A stretch of DNA of 64,000 nucleotides, taken from Diplodia intermedia (lineage: Eukaryota; Ascomycota; Dothideomycetes; Botryosphaeriales; Botryosphaeriaceae). The notes beneath the pieces are model-generated. The model did no database searches. It was not told the origin of the DNA and saw only the letters and a list, made by a program, of their open reading frames with translations. This document shows, piece after piece, positions 1 to 10,725 of the stretch. The stretch is from the NCBI GenBank assembly GCA_021495925.1, contig JAKEKT010000059.1, forward strand, positions 124,001-188,000, given 5' to 3'. Every line of letters starts with the position of its first letter. Within the stretch, counting starts at the first letter, position 1. A program made the translations under genes and the position numbers.

Positions 1-166
1 TAAGGCCAACAAGCAAACCGAAACCACCAGTAAATGCGGCATAGTTGTTGGCAGCGACGGCACCGTAACTTTGGCTTCTAATAAGCGTGATGGAGAGGCC
101 GAGGACAACGGCAGCAGAGAGAATCTGGAAAGTTCGGGCGACGCCATTGATGACTAGCAGTGCCAT
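1..166 (-). CDS. MARVEL-type membrane protein, 5' end only (partial)
   Basis: The reverse strand opens with ATG at 164-166 and reads without a stop to the window edge, giving 55 residues. The visible part starts MALLVINGVARTFQILSAAV, continues with a hydrophobic stretch that would be the first membrane helix (about residues 9-29), and then a short polar loop ending in NNYAAFTGGFG before a second hydrophobic run begins. This layout, with a short cytosolic N-terminus, helix, small loop and an aromatic/Gly motif before helix 2, resembles fungal MARVEL-domain proteins, small four-helix proteins of the plasma membrane and vesicles. The rest of the gene lies outside the window, so helix number, introns and exact family cannot be checked. 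The family assignment is from memory of similar fungal N-termini and is moderate only. Confidence 0.6.
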   Translation of the reverse strand, partial: MALLVINGVARTFQILSAAVVLGLSITLIRSQSYGAVAANNYAAFTGGFGLLVGL

Positions 167-2001
167 TTTGAGGGGTTTCTTTGGATGAAAAGGTTGCGTT
201 TGTGTAGAGGGAAGGTAGGGCGTGTGGGTTGTTGCTCCTATTCAGAAGACCAGATCCTTAGCAAGGGAGAGCAGTCGGGTCGGAAGTGGGCGAAAACCTT
301 CACTCGACCAAAGGGAAATTGAGTGGTATGGAGAAGAAGGGCGGCAGGTATTTTGGGCGGGAGGAAGGACGTTGCGAGACTATATGGGCCCCAACAGCCG
401 GGGAATGAAGAGGATTGGCTTCAATCCTTCGCAGACAATGCTCCAAATGAACCAGGCAACAGCGCCTTTGACACCAAGAAACCGAAACGGTAGGCTTGCA
501 GAGGACCACGGCTAGATCGGACGGGTCCTCGTGTGACTGCGAAGGCTATGTGTGGCGGATTGCCGCCCCTGCATAGCCGCCTTGCTGCCTGTACGACCGC
601 ATTCCAACGTGCGAGCGATACTACTGGATGGGCTCGGTGATCTGGACGGCCGTTGCCGCTGCGTTGCCGTTGTTCAGTTTAGCTATGGTTTTAAGATTTT
701 GGAGGCTAACGGTTGGGTTGGTTGCGAAAGTCGTGGCCAGGATTTACGAAGGAACCCATGGCCAACGGCATCCAATACGTTTTCGGGCTAGTATAACGCT
801 CTATATTTGGGGCGCCCGGCCTCGAAAGCTTGTTCTTGCATCTTCTGTGCCGTGTTCCGCGCCGCACTCAGGCGCCTGTTGGTGAGACTCTTGATCCTCA
901 GCCTCGACCCGCCGAAAAGCGATGCGGAAGCTAGGTGGAGAAGGCGGCACGACGGCTCCTTGCATTGCCGTAACCACAGCTGGATTGTTGATCTTTAGCC
1001 GCAAAAGGTCAGCGAGTACCTGACAGAGTTTGCGCATTCCACGGCGTGAATCGAGTCAGACGTCGGACCACCCGACCGACGCTTGGCCGCTTCTGGTGTC
1101 GCCATCGGATCAAGCGATACCTGTAGAAAAACAATCGCTGGCCCCGATGAAGACCCCCAGCACGTGGACGATGATCACCACGTGGCTAGGCGAGCCAGAA
1201 GCAGTAAACGGCATCTCGCAACACAGCCGCTGCTTGACATGGATACGCCAGATCGTTTGCGAGGCCAAGCGTCGGGTTCGGGCATCGGCACGGGGTTTAA
1301 GCTTTGGTGGAGGGAGACAAGACTCGAAAGATGGCACGCAGCTGATTCGTGAACGGTGGAAAGCGTGCCGGTCGTCGGTGGATGGCGGCGGAAGCCGTGG
1401 CTGCCGAGCGTGCGGGCGTCAGCAGGCGTATCAAGCGCCGTGTCGCTATCACGGGCTGCGGGTATCAAGCACAAGGCGGAGGATGCGAGGGTCAGGTGGG
1501 GGCGTGAGTGGTGTTGGGCGTGGGTCGCACGTCGGATCGGTCCAGGCATCAGACGTTGACTGCCTGGCGGCTTCAGCTGGGGCTCGCTTACTGCTTGTGG
1601 CCGTCGGGTGCGCTGATCCAAACGACGGCGGCACCAGCATGGAAAACTCCTCAGCCTTACCACGCCATCGCCGAAGACGGAGAGGCCTGGGTGGGCTCCG
1701 AAGCCTCGCCTCGCCTCGCCTGCCGCGTCGAGAGCACATGCCAGAGCTGATATGCACCCTGCGCGCGCCTTCTGACGCCGTCCCACCGCAAGACCAGCGC
1801 CGTTGACCGCCTCGTGCGCGCGCCCCAAGGCCCAGCCCGCCCCTCGAGATCTTCACACCAAACTCCACGCGATCTTCGCACCACCGATCCTCCCTCCCCA
1901 ACCTGCCTGCGCCCCGGCTGCTCTCGTCCCTCTCACTCCGCGCGCCTGGCCGCTGATGTCACCCGGCATCCTGCCTCTGCAAGCCGCCCGCTCCGAGCAC
2001 A
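167..2001. other. Intergenic: divergent promoter region
   Basis: This 1.8-kb stretch separates two genes transcribed away from each other. The last 250 bases before 2002 are C/T-rich, as is common in fungal 5' leaders, and the downstream start has a good context (CACAATGG). The open frames here (for example 1030-1806, +) are rich in Arg, Gly and Ser and resemble no family. I see no further gene, RNA or repeat. Confidence 0.5.
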
Positions 2002-3885
2002 ATGGCTGCCGCCCACCACCGGCCCCCGTCGCCGCCCGAGCACATCCACGACCCGGACCGCAACACCTACCGCTACCTTCACATGCCTGATACCTCGTGG
2101 GTCCGCCACCGCGACCCGCCCGAGTTCGACGACGCATTGCTGCAGAGCCTCGAGCAGAAGCGCCAGGAGCTCGACGCCAAGGTCAACCGCTACATTGCGA
2201 AGAAACAGGGGCAATTCAACGACTATGTCGCCGAGAAGAACCGTCGCTACGACCTGCGTGCCGACGAGCGCCTGAAGCGCCGCGCCGCCCAGCAGGAGCG
2301 CGACCATGAGCAGGCAATGGTTGATGTGTGCGACGACCATGCTCCCGCGCCGCACTTCATGGACGACGACAACGAGGCCAAGTGGTTCACAAAGCAGCGC
2401 GAGGAAGACGCGCGCAAAAGGGCCGAGGCAGTGTCGGAAGAGGTTGCAGTCGCCGAGGCTCGGCATTCCAGCGTGCCTGACGTCGCTGCTCACCCGCTTT
2501 CTTTGGGCAGCGTCCGTGAAAGAGACTCGGAAATCCTCCAGCTGCTGCCCGGCTTTTTGCCGTTGCTCGAGGACCAGGAGCAGCTGAGCAGCTCCGCCCC
2601 TGCTGCCAACGGAGGTAATAGCAGACCCGCCAGAGACCCTCGTTCTGAACTCGTGCGTTCCTCCACGATGCCGCCGGTCCTCAAGCATAGCCCGGCTCCG
2701 CGCCGCTCCTCGCTCAAACAGTCCAACGGAGAACGTCCCGGAAGCGCTCGCAAGGCCGTCCGTCTGAGCTTGGGGCCCAGGATTGTAACGCCAACACAAT
2801 CGCCGCCGGACGACCGACATTTGAGCTCTCAGGAGACCAGTGCCGAGTCATCGCTTTCCGAGGACACTCTTCGAGCAATTCAGAGGGAGATTGAGGAAGC
2901 AGAACGGTGGAAATCAGAGCCGGAGAGAGTTTACACCGAGGAGATTCCTACTGAAGATTTGTTGTCAGCTTCGTCTTGCCAGAATCACAACCATGCTGAG
3001 GAAAAGGTCGCTCATAATCAAGCCGATACACCAGCATCGGTGTCTCCCGAAAAAGGAAAGTCAAAAGCGCAAGCTGCTGATGGGGAAGCTGCCATCGAGA
3101 ATGCAGACCCCGAGAAACAGCAGTCTCCCCCGCAGAGCAAGCCAAACTACGCAGAGAGTCCCATCAATTTCAACAAGGAAGAGATCCCTCAGCGTCCAAC
3201 TGCGAGCCTAGGAAGGAGATCATCACTCACCGAGGAGGCCAAGTCAGCACCGAAGGAGCCGAAGAAGAAAAAGAAGAAGAGGGCCAAGACACAGTCGAGC
3301 GCCGGCCTGCCCACATACACTCCCGTACGAGCAGCCACGACAACAGCCCTGTCGTCCACCGCACCTGAGATTGGTGCTTCCTCTGCGCGCAGCATTGGGC
3401 CTGCGCACCAGTCCACCCCTCCAAATACGTCCGCTTCTCTCTTGTCAAGTAGCTTTGTCGACGCCAACAACACCGGCATCTTCTATCCGACCCGCTCCCG
3501 CCCGCCGCCAAGCCATCTGAGGCCGGACGAAACGTCCCTCAGCGCTGTCGAGGTACCCCTTCCGGTGGGAGGATTCAGCAGCGAAAGCCTCTCGAACAGC
3601 TATGGGAGCGTGTTGCGAGGTACTAGTCTGGGCGAGTCATACATGGCGCTGAACTTCGCGCGACGCATGGCGGAGAGGGACAAGGCACAGAATGAAAGTG
3701 GAAGTAGGAAGAAGAACAGCAAAGCTAGGTCAACGTCTTTGCAGCAGCCGCTCAAAGAGGAGACCGAAGAGGACGAGGAGGACGGCGACTCCGAAGTGGA
3801 AAGGCTGGCTAGGCAACGAGAAGAAAGATACTCCAAGGATAGGGAGCTGGACGAAGATGAGTTTGCAGGAGGATTGGATCTATAA
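2002..3885 (+). CDS. Conserved-looking hypothetical coiled-coil protein, 627 aa
   Basis: A single uninterrupted exon starts at ATG 2002 and ends at TAA 3885. I do not recognise the family and assign no function. Residues about 45-145 are strongly charged and helical, with many Glu, Lys, Arg and Gln, and look like a coiled coil. Around residues 230-265 there is a basic Ser/Arg segment ending in GPRIVTPTQSPP. Most of 265-540 is low-complexity Ser/Pro/Thr-rich and probably disordered. A run of basic residues (KKKKKKRAK, about residue 421) could be a nuclear localisation signal. Near the C-terminus GESYMALNFARRMAERDK (about 542-560) looks like a short conserved helix, followed by a very acidic tail ending EFAGGLDL. 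The ordered N-terminal helix and C-terminal motif around a disordered middle suggest a scaffold or adaptor, but this is inference. No signal peptide or membrane segment is visible. Confidence 0.8.
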   Translation: MAAAHHRPPSPPEHIHDPDRNTYRYLHMPDTSWVRHRDPPEFDDALLQSLEQKRQELDAKVNRYIAKKQGQFNDYVAEKNRRYDLRADERLKRRAAQQERDHEQAMVDVCDDHAPAPHFMDDDNEAKWFTKQREEDARKRAEAVSEEVAVAEARHSSVPDVAAHPLSLGSVRERDSEILQLLPGFLPLLEDQEQLSSSAPAANGGNSRPARDPRSELVRSSTMPPVLKHSPAPRRSSLKQSNGERPGSARKAVRLSLGPRIVTPTQSPPDDRHLSSQETSAESSLSEDTLRAIQREIEEAERWKSEPERVYTEEIPTEDLLSASSCQNHNHAEEKVAHNQADTPASVSPEKGKSKAQAADGEAAIENADPEKQQSPPQSKPNYAESPINFNKEEIPQRPTASLGRRSSLTEEAKSAPKEPKKKKKKRAKTQSSAGLPTYTPVRAATTTALSSTAPEIGASSARSIGPAHQSTPPNTSASLLSSSFVDANNTGIFYPTRSRPPPSHLRPDETSLSAVEVPLPVGGFSSESLSNSYGSVLRGTSLGESYMALNFARRMAERDKAQNESGSRKKNSKARSTSLQQPLKEETEEDEEDGDSEVERLARQREERYSKDRELDEDEFAGGLDL

Positions 3886-5465
3886 GATATTTTGGAAAAA
3901 AAATTCTTTGGTGTAACATACCGGAAGTGGAAGGGGAAAGGCACAAGGTGGGATCTTTCTCTTGGTTATCGAAGGGGGACTCAAATGCCATATATTGGAT
4001 ATTTAATGCGAGGCTGGGAAGGAGCAGGCGGTAATCATCAAGGCTGGCTGCATAACATATAATGCAGCTACCCGGAAAAGTTCGAGCCGATTGGCCAGGG
4101 CATTTGTATATTTTCTCTAGAGTTCCGCACGTTTCCCTTGTACAAGAAGTGGAGCGGCAACAGCACAAGGGGAAGAAAGGAGAGATCAACGCAGAGAGCG
4201 AATAAATTCTAAAACGGCGTGGTTTGGATGGCGGGGCAGCAGGGGAAGAGATGGGAGGAAAAGGAAGAGAAAAGAAATAGCGTATGTGGGGTGGACTCCG
4301 TCTGCTTCCGGCCTTGTCTCGGACGCCTGGTGGCGCGAAGTGGCGAAAGCTCAAGGTGGAGGGTGGAGGGTCTCATTCGGGAAGGAGTCACGACTCCTGC
4401 TGCAAAGTAACCTTTGTTTGCCACCATGCCGGTCTGGTCCCCGCCTCCCCGCCTCCCCGGAGAGGAGGTGTTCAACACGGCAGCAATTCCCTGTTTCCAC
4501 CGGTGAGCTCTCGCGGAATAGCTCTTGCGGGTTTCGAGATTCTGGGTAACTGCAGGGCAGGGTCGGGGAAAGACGACCAAGCCATGACCACAGTGTCTCC
4601 ATGAGGTGCGGGAGCGTAGCAGTGGATGGCAACGTTTCGGGGCGAGCAGAGAGAGGTCGTCCTCCCTCAGAAGCATGATGAGGGCAAAAAGTGATGATAA
4701 GTGTGTGAATATGGCTTGAGGTGGCTTCGCTCAGTCGTATGGTCTCGCTTGCAATGAGATTGGACTACTAAGCAACAGCAAATGCAAGCTAGGTTGCTTT
4801 TTCAATTCTTGCTTTTCGTAGTCGTATTTCCATGTCAGCCTCTTTCGGGATTTCTCTCAACCGCATTCCATATGAACTCGGTGGCTTATGCTGTGCGTCT
4901 TAGGTAGGGATTTCTGTACGCATGGAGGTATTGGATGCACCCTACTTCCGTGGGTAGTCGAAACCTATGTTATTGGCCACAAGCCATGCACCATAGGAGG
5001 GTCCATCGATGCATGCTCGTTAGTATTGCAACCATTGCTCCCCAGGCATGAGGGGTTGAAGGAGCCGTTGGGATGTTGATATCGTCGTCCGCTGGATTTA
5101 TGCGTCCGGACGTTTGCTTCGACTCTATATGCCTGGTAGCAGTAATGTTGCAATACTTCTGAGACCGGCCTCGCATCGGGAAAAGAACCGTGTTGATGCG
5201 CCATGAAAAGAACTTTGATATTCCCAATCCCCCAAAACCCATGTGGTATGATACATCTTAGTTGCAGCCATTGCTTTCGAGAACCAGTTTAAAGCGGCCG
5301 TGTCCACAGCCGTACCCAGCTTTTGTGAATGCGAGGAAAGCTCCTCCTCTCAACGCCCCGTCAATGTTGCCTTGTCCGCCATTGTTCCGCCACATTCTCG
5401 AGCTAGTCCCGATTCCGTTGAGAACCTAGCTTTCTCAGAACACATTCGTGGTGGCATGCGGTCAT
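3886..5465. other. Intergenic: 3' flanks of two convergent genes
   Basis: A 1.6-kb stretch between the ends of the coiled-coil gene (+) and Sec61 beta (-). Open frames here are short and overlap on both strands, with no family resemblance. No RNA gene or repeat is recognised. Confidence 0.5.
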
Positions 5466-6299
5466 TTATGCCGAGAACTTCTTGGTGATCTTGGCAATGA
5501 CTATAGAATGGATCAGTTCCCCGGTTCGATGGTATTCCTTTGAACGGTGGAACTTACCGTGCAGAGCGACGACACTGATGATGAAGCCGACAGACAGAAC
5601 GAGAACGACAACCGGGTCGACCTTGAGACCGGGAGATTCGTCGGTGTAGAGCCCTGTATGCATGTTAGCTTGCCTGTTTTGTCCTCGTTCATCTGTGAGA
5701 CCAATGGGGCCGTAGCGCTTGTTTGCAGCATCATTGCGCAATAGTCCCTATCAACGCGCACAACTTGCGGTTCCCCACTAGCTCCTCGAACGACTGATGA
5801 TATGCATGGGAGTACGTACTCAGCATGGTGCTGCTGCTACCGCCAGCGCCGGCGGCGCGGGTGCTGCTGGGACGGGCATTGGCAGCCTTGTCGGCGCGGT
5901 CGGCGGCAGCCTTCCTCCTGATGGCCACTGCAGGGCCACCCGGGGGCTTGGGAGACGAGGGACGGGCCGTGGTGGAACCGGTGGCCGGGGGCGAGTTGAC
6001 GGGAGAGCTGGAGCGAGGGGAAGACTGGAGGGTCGATTGTCAGCTTGAGGCGCAATTGAACTACGATGCGTAACGGGCGAGCAAAGACGAGCGAATGCTG
6101 TTGCTGGAGCTTCGGGGAATGGCGAAACGCCCCCGAGCAAGTGTTGGCAGCAACGACGGCGAAGTGACGGCGCGAGTCCAGCGAGCTCCAAAGCGAGCAA
6201 AGCGAGGGCGGCGCTCATCTTCCCGCGTGGAAAGCGCAAGACGGCTGGCTGAAGCATTGAAGGCGCGGGCGTGTTGGGCGGGCTGGAGGAACGTACCAT
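5466..6299 (-). CDS. SBH1: Protein transport protein Sec61 subunit beta
   Basis: Four coding exons on the reverse strand: 6297-6299, 5820-6024, 5558-5653 and 5466-5500, giving 112 aa. The product is the small tail-anchored beta subunit of the Sec61 translocon in the ER membrane, which assists co-translational protein import. The N-terminus begins MSSPRSSSPVNS and is a disordered Ser/Pro region. It is followed by SSPKPPGGP, a basic linker (AIRRKAAADRADKAANARP), the family motif MLRLYTDESPGLKVDP, one membrane helix (VVVLVLSVGFIISVVALH) and a short lumenal end KITKKFSA. All junctions keep frame: ATG is followed at once by GTACGT, with a CTGAC branch site and CCTCCAG acceptor, and the other introns are GTACGT-CAG and GTAAGT-TAG. 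The first coding exon is just the start codon, so ORF finders miss the true start. Confidence 0.93.
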
Positions 6300-7380
6300 G
6301 GTGCTAGTCGTGAGGCGTGTTGGGCGGGAAAGACCGGGGTATCTCGAAAGCTGGAAGTTGGGCGGGTAGGGAGTGGTGGTGGAGAGTCGAAGCGCTGCGT
6401 GTCTGGAGTCGCGCGCTCCGATTAAGGCCACGCTTCTGGAATCGCTAGCGCCGCCCTCACAACCGAACCTCCCTTGCACGAGCCACACCATCGCCGCCCG
6501 CGCCCAAGCTCCAATCCGCAGCGTGGGGTTTGTCTTGCCTCCCATCAACGGCGAACCGTCCGTAAACGACGGTCTCTCTCGAAGCTTCCCTGTCCAATGC
6601 CTTCTTGGGACGGCATATTTACCGGAGAACCATCACCACCACCAGCCAGCGATCCCAGCACTGGACCAAAAAGATAAAGAAAGAAAGAGACAGCCAATGC
6701 GAATCTCAAAGTGGGTGTGCAGCAGAAAGCGCTATTCAAACGGCGGCGTCCAATTTAATGCGATTTGCTGCCTACTTCCTTCCGACCACCTGTTCCGACA
6801 CCTGTTGAGTCACTCCCAGGCTCCCGTCTTAGTTTTATCATCTGTGCACTGGAAGAACCATAGCCACCTGGCTCGAAGGGTAAGTAGACTCGTCCAGGAG
6901 TCTGGCCCTATGAAGTCTAAGGTTGACACACATGAATTCTTTCGCTGTGGGCTTTGGTTTGCTTTGTATTCCCCTGAGATCACTTCTTCCGTCCCGTCGA
7001 GCCTACATTTATACAGAGGCTAGTCGCCAAAGAAGCGGATCAAACCCAACGATTTCGGGACGACCTTTCGCCATTCCAATAATGCAGGACACCATCGTGT
7101 GCTGAATCATCCTACATTCGCCTCCGAGATTTCTCCGGCAAACCCTTGCGTCACGGTTTTCTGTTTCTGTCGCATCTCCTTCTACGATCGATACAAGCAT
7201 CACTACAGCAAGCATGGCTTCTCAACACCGGACCTCGATGTTCTGATAGAAACCACAGCCAACAGCAACGAAGCAAAGCGCACGTCTCGTCATACCAATG
7301 CTTCCACGCTGAATTGACCCTCCCTTTTCTTTCTTTCTCAGTGAACGAACTGGTTCGGCACCATAGTTGGGCCTCTTCTC
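6300..7380. promoter_or_regulatory. Divergent promoter region, Sec61 beta / CCE1
   Basis: About 1.1 kb separates the start codons of two divergently transcribed genes, so it must hold both promoters and leaders. The 60 bases before 7381 are pyrimidine-rich. Open frames here (such as 6373-7023, +) have no family resemblance. I cannot point to a specific regulatory site. Confidence 0.4.
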
Positions 7381-8679
7381 ATGTCGAAGCGCGTCAAGGG
7401 CGCCATTACAGGGGCCCAACTCAAGACGCTTCTTGCACGCATCGGCGGCGGTGTTGGCGGCACAAAGCCAGAACTCACAGAACGCTTCCATTCAGACCTC
7501 AAAGTGGCCAAACTTCAGCATGGCACCAAGGCCACCCGCATCCTCAGCGTGGACATGGGCATCCGCAACATGGCTTTCTGCGTGTGCGATGTTTCGATCC
7601 AACCCCCCGGCAGTGCTTCCTCGGTGAAGCTCGACGTTCTGGCCTGGGAGCCCATCTCCGTCAGCGACCTCGTCCAACAAGAGGAAGAGCAGGCTTCCTC
7701 TACCGACCCCGCAGCCCAGCTGAGCAGCCAGCTCACCCAAGCTGCCAAAGAGTCGTTCCGGCCGTCCATCCTCTCGCGCGCTGCCTACGCACTGCTCAGG
7801 CGGAAGCTCCTGCCCTACGCGCCGCAGACCATTCTTATCGAGCAGCAGCGCTACCGCACCAACGCGTCCGCCGCCATCCAAGAGTGGACCTACCACGTCA
7901 ACATGCTCGAGGGCATGATCTGGGCCATCCTCGAGACGCTCAGGCAGGAGGAGGCTTCCGCGCGCCTGCCAGCCGCCGTCCTTGAAGCGCCCTCGTTCCC
8001 TAACGCTTTCCCCGTCAACCCAGCGCGCGTTGCCGCCTTCTGGGTGGGGAATACGGAGCTCGGCCGAGCTCTTCTGCACGAAGCTTCTGCCAGCAGCGCT
8101 GCGCTCAAACGGCCCTCTTCCCGCTCGCGCTCGGCAGCCGCGAAGGCGGCGAAGAACGTCGAGGCCGATGCTGAGACCGAGGCCGAGGCCGAGGAGGAGA
8201 CGGAGGCCAGCGCGGCAGAGGACGCAGGTGCGAGTAATGGAAAGAGGCTGAGCAGGACGAAGATCGAGAAGAAGGTCAAAGTCAAGCTCGTCGAGCAATG
8301 GCTTCTTGCAAACGCCAAGGGGGCGGCATCTGCTCGGCCGGACGGCGACGTGCAACTCGGCTTCGGTACGCCGGAAGCCCGCGGCATGCGTGACTTTTTC
8401 TTGTCCAAGCTGTCCAAAACCGCGAAAAGGACTGGAGGGGGAGGCGGCGGCGGCGGCGGCGGTAGCGGCACGAAGAAGCGCAAAAAGGACGCGTCAGTTG
8501 CGCCGGCCCCGTCGGCTGCCAGCAGCTCACCGCCAGCCGGCCCCAAGAAACTGGACGACCTGGCCGACTGCCTCTTGCAAGCGGCCGCATGGGCGCAGTG
8601 GGAGGGCAACCGACGTGCAATGCTGGGGTTGGATGAGAAGTCCCTGAAGGAGGTGGCTGAGAGCTGCGCTAGCGACTAG
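7381..8679 (+). CDS. CCE1: Mitochondrial Holliday-junction resolvase, CCE1/Ydc2 family
   Basis: Single exon, 432 aa. The product should be an RNase H-fold endonuclease that cleaves four-way DNA junctions and so resolves recombining mitochondrial genomes. A short N-terminal helical region (residues about 8-45, GAQLKTLLARIGGG.GGTKPELTERF) looks like the SAP DNA-binding motif found in this family. The catalytic acids are recognisable: D58 in LSVDMGIRNMAF, E154 in ILIEQQRYRT, and the C-terminal pair in LDDLADCLLQ (D392/D393 and D396). Further family motifs are MLEGMIWAIL (175-184) and FPVNPARVAAFW (210-221). Two low-complexity inserts set it apart from the shorter yeast enzymes: an Ala/Glu-rich stretch (about 238-290) and a polyglycine, Lys and Ser stretch (about 351-388), which lies directly before the last catalytic motif. 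The start is the first ATG in frame after a pyrimidine tract. No strong mitochondrial presequence is obvious. Confidence 0.92.
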   Translation: MSKRVKGAITGAQLKTLLARIGGGVGGTKPELTERFHSDLKVAKLQHGTKATRILSVDMGIRNMAFCVCDVSIQPPGSASSVKLDVLAWEPISVSDLVQQEEEQASSTDPAAQLSSQLTQAAKESFRPSILSRAAYALLRRKLLPYAPQTILIEQQRYRTNASAAIQEWTYHVNMLEGMIWAILETLRQEEASARLPAAVLEAPSFPNAFPVNPARVAAFWVGNTELGRALLHEASASSAALKRPSSRSRSAAAKAAKNVEADAETEAEAEEETEASAAEDAGASNGKRLSRTKIEKKVKVKLVEQWLLANAKGAASARPDGDVQLGFGTPEARGMRDFFLSKLSKTAKRTGGGGGGGGGGSGTKKRKKDASVAPAPSAASSSPPAGPKKLDDLADCLLQAAAWAQWEGNRRAMLGLDEKSLKEVAESCASD

Positions 8680-9162
8680 TCCAACGAACAACCACCAGCC
8701 AAGCAGAAGGCAAGGCGACGCGATGCGGCGGGAACACCCTGCGGCACCACGGAAGCAGGTGCCGGCGAATACGGAGGATACGAGCCCGGGATCGCGCTCG
8801 GCCTTTGCCGCTGCAGCCGTCACCGCAAATAGCAGCGGGGCGCTCCCACGGCTTCGGTGCTCGCAGGGTGGAGTGGCGGGCCTGGAGAAACGCACAGCCG
8901 TCAATAAATTCGGAGATGCGAGGTTTCGCCCGCAAGATGAGCGAGGGGAAAAGCGAAATGATTTTAAGATTAGGATGCTGCTATAGCAATGCATTGATGC
9001 CTCCCGGGGCCGACCGTGTGTCTATGATCGCTGTCGCTAGTCCCGCCAAAAAACGCCGTCGCCAATGCTGAGAACCCATGTGTCGTAATATACGTATCCG
9101 CCGACCGACCTTTCCGGAAAAGAAATCCACCCAACACACGACTTTTCGAGAATTAAGGAGCT
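8680..9162. other. Intergenic: 3' flanks of convergent genes
   Basis: Short tail-to-tail spacer between CCE1 (+) and the PLC-like gene (-). It holds an AATAAA-type sequence near 8904 that could serve as a polyadenylation signal for CCE1. Nothing else is recognised. Confidence 0.45.
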
Positions 9163-10725
9163 TTACAAAACGGCGACGCCGACAAAGATGGAGATGGCCA
9201 GTGCGAGCAGCGGCCGGGCCGCAGAGTCGGTTACGGCATCGGAGGTACTGTCGAGCCCGCAGCACTTGCCGTTGTACGTGACATTGTTGGCGTCCGCAGC
9301 TGCAGCGAAGACACTGCCGTTGATGTTGCCAATGTTGTAATAATCGACGTTCAGCCGGTTCGGAGGTCTGCCCCACATGTCTGTGACAAGATTAGCGCCC
9401 CTTCCGTGTTTCAAACTCTCTCGGGTGCAGCCTTGAGTTTCATGTTTGAGCTGCAGGGTCAAGCTTACCCGTGCATTGATCGACCGAAAGGCCCAGAGCG
9501 CCGTAGTCAGTTGTATTGGCGTTCGTCAGAGTCAGATTGACTTTATTTGGTACAAGGATCGAGTTGCCGAGAATCGAGATGTCCGCGTTGAGATTGTGGT
9601 TGATCATATACATGCGGTTCCTGGCCTGGTCCTGAGGGAGGTCCGGAGGGCGCTGCACGGTGCAAGGGAACGCCTGGTCGGTCGGATCGAAAGGCGTCTC
9701 CCACAGCTGGCTGAATTCGTCCATGAGGTAGGGCACTGCCGTCTGGTTTGCCTGATAATCCATGAAGAAAACAACACGCTTCGACGTGAGAATCATCTCC
9801 GAGTACGTCGGCCAATCTTCAAGGGCCATTGGAATCACCGGTGGCTCGTACGCATACGCCTTGAGGCCGGACTCCTCGATCGGAGTGGTGAAGTTGGTTG
9901 CGGTGGCGTAGTCGGCATTCCCAATCAGGATGGTGACAATGTCATAAGGATGCTGTTGCACCCAGCTGGCGACTTCCTTGAGATAATCCACGAGCGTGCC
10001 GGCATTGAGGATGTCGCAAGAGGTGTGGCACAAGTTGAACTGCCCAGTGCCGTTGTAGTGGGCCTGAGCTTGGACTGCATCGAGTTAGTATCGGGTCACG
10101 CTTCAGGGTCCAAGTGCCACTTACGCATCCGTATGCCATCGTTCAGCTGGGTAGTCACGTCGAAGTTCTGGTTGGATGCGGCATTGTTCTTGACCGTGAA
10201 GGGCGAGTTGTGGGCGCAGACCTCGGTCACGTTCGAAAACTTGCGGGAGCACAAATCCGTGTAGCCGTTGCATGGCTGAGTGTTGGTGGGAACGGCGGAG
10301 CTGCTGCTCTCGGAGGACGTGGAGTTGCCAGGGGTGGGAGTCAGAGGGCCGCCGGTGTATGTGCGGGTGCCGTCGGCGCCGGTGAGCAAGGTGATGGTAT
10401 GTTGCGTCTTCACCGTGACCGTCTTTTCTTCACTGATGCTGGCCGAGGCGCCTGCGGTGGGAGTCTTGGTCCGGATGCCCGTTCCGTCGTCATCGTCGCC
10501 GGTGCTCACGCGAACAGTGGAAGAATAGGAGATGTAGGTGCCTGTGGGCACGCTCGCGCTGGGCTTCGTGTTCGTGCCGGTGAGAACCACCGTGTTGGCG
10601 CTTGAGCCGGAGCCGGAAGCAGAGCGAGATCCGGAGCCCGAGTTGGAGCTGTCGTCGTCGTCGTTTCCTTGGGCGAGGACGCCAGCGGACAAGAGCGCAG
10701 CGAGCCAGCAGGTGGAGAGACGCAT
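9163..10725 (-). CDS. Secreted GPI-anchored PLC-like phosphodiesterase (PI-PLC X-type TIM barrel)
   Basis: Three exons on the reverse strand: 10125-10725, 9469-10074 and 9163-9380, giving 474 aa. Residues 1-18 form a signal peptide (MRLSTCWLAALLSAGVLAQ). Residues about 20-145 are an Asp/Ser/Thr/Gly-rich stalk likely to be O-glycosylated. From about residue 150 (PCNGYTDLCSRKFSNVTEVC) the sequence follows the fungal PLC-like TIM-barrel family. Both expected active-site histidines are present: H172 in CAHNSPF and H217 in NLCHTSC. QLNDGIRML, HPYDIVTILIGN and RVVFFMDY are further family-like strands. The C-terminus is hydrophobic (AARPLLALAISIFVGVAVL) with no charged tail, as in GPI-anchor signals. 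Intron 1 has an ATACTAAC branch site and GTAAGT donor, and intron 2 uses GTAAGC-CACAG. The substrate is unknown. Many fungal members are annotated only by fold, so catalysis is inferred from the two histidines. Confidence 0.88.

Noticed and set aside
1030..1806. 258-codon open frame on the + strand
   Set aside because: Composition-biased, overlaps antisense frames and has no family motif. It lies in the upstream region of the coiled-coil gene.
7492..8355. 287-codon frame antisense to CCE1
   Set aside because: Shadow of the conserved CCE1 coding frame, which carries the catalytic motifs.
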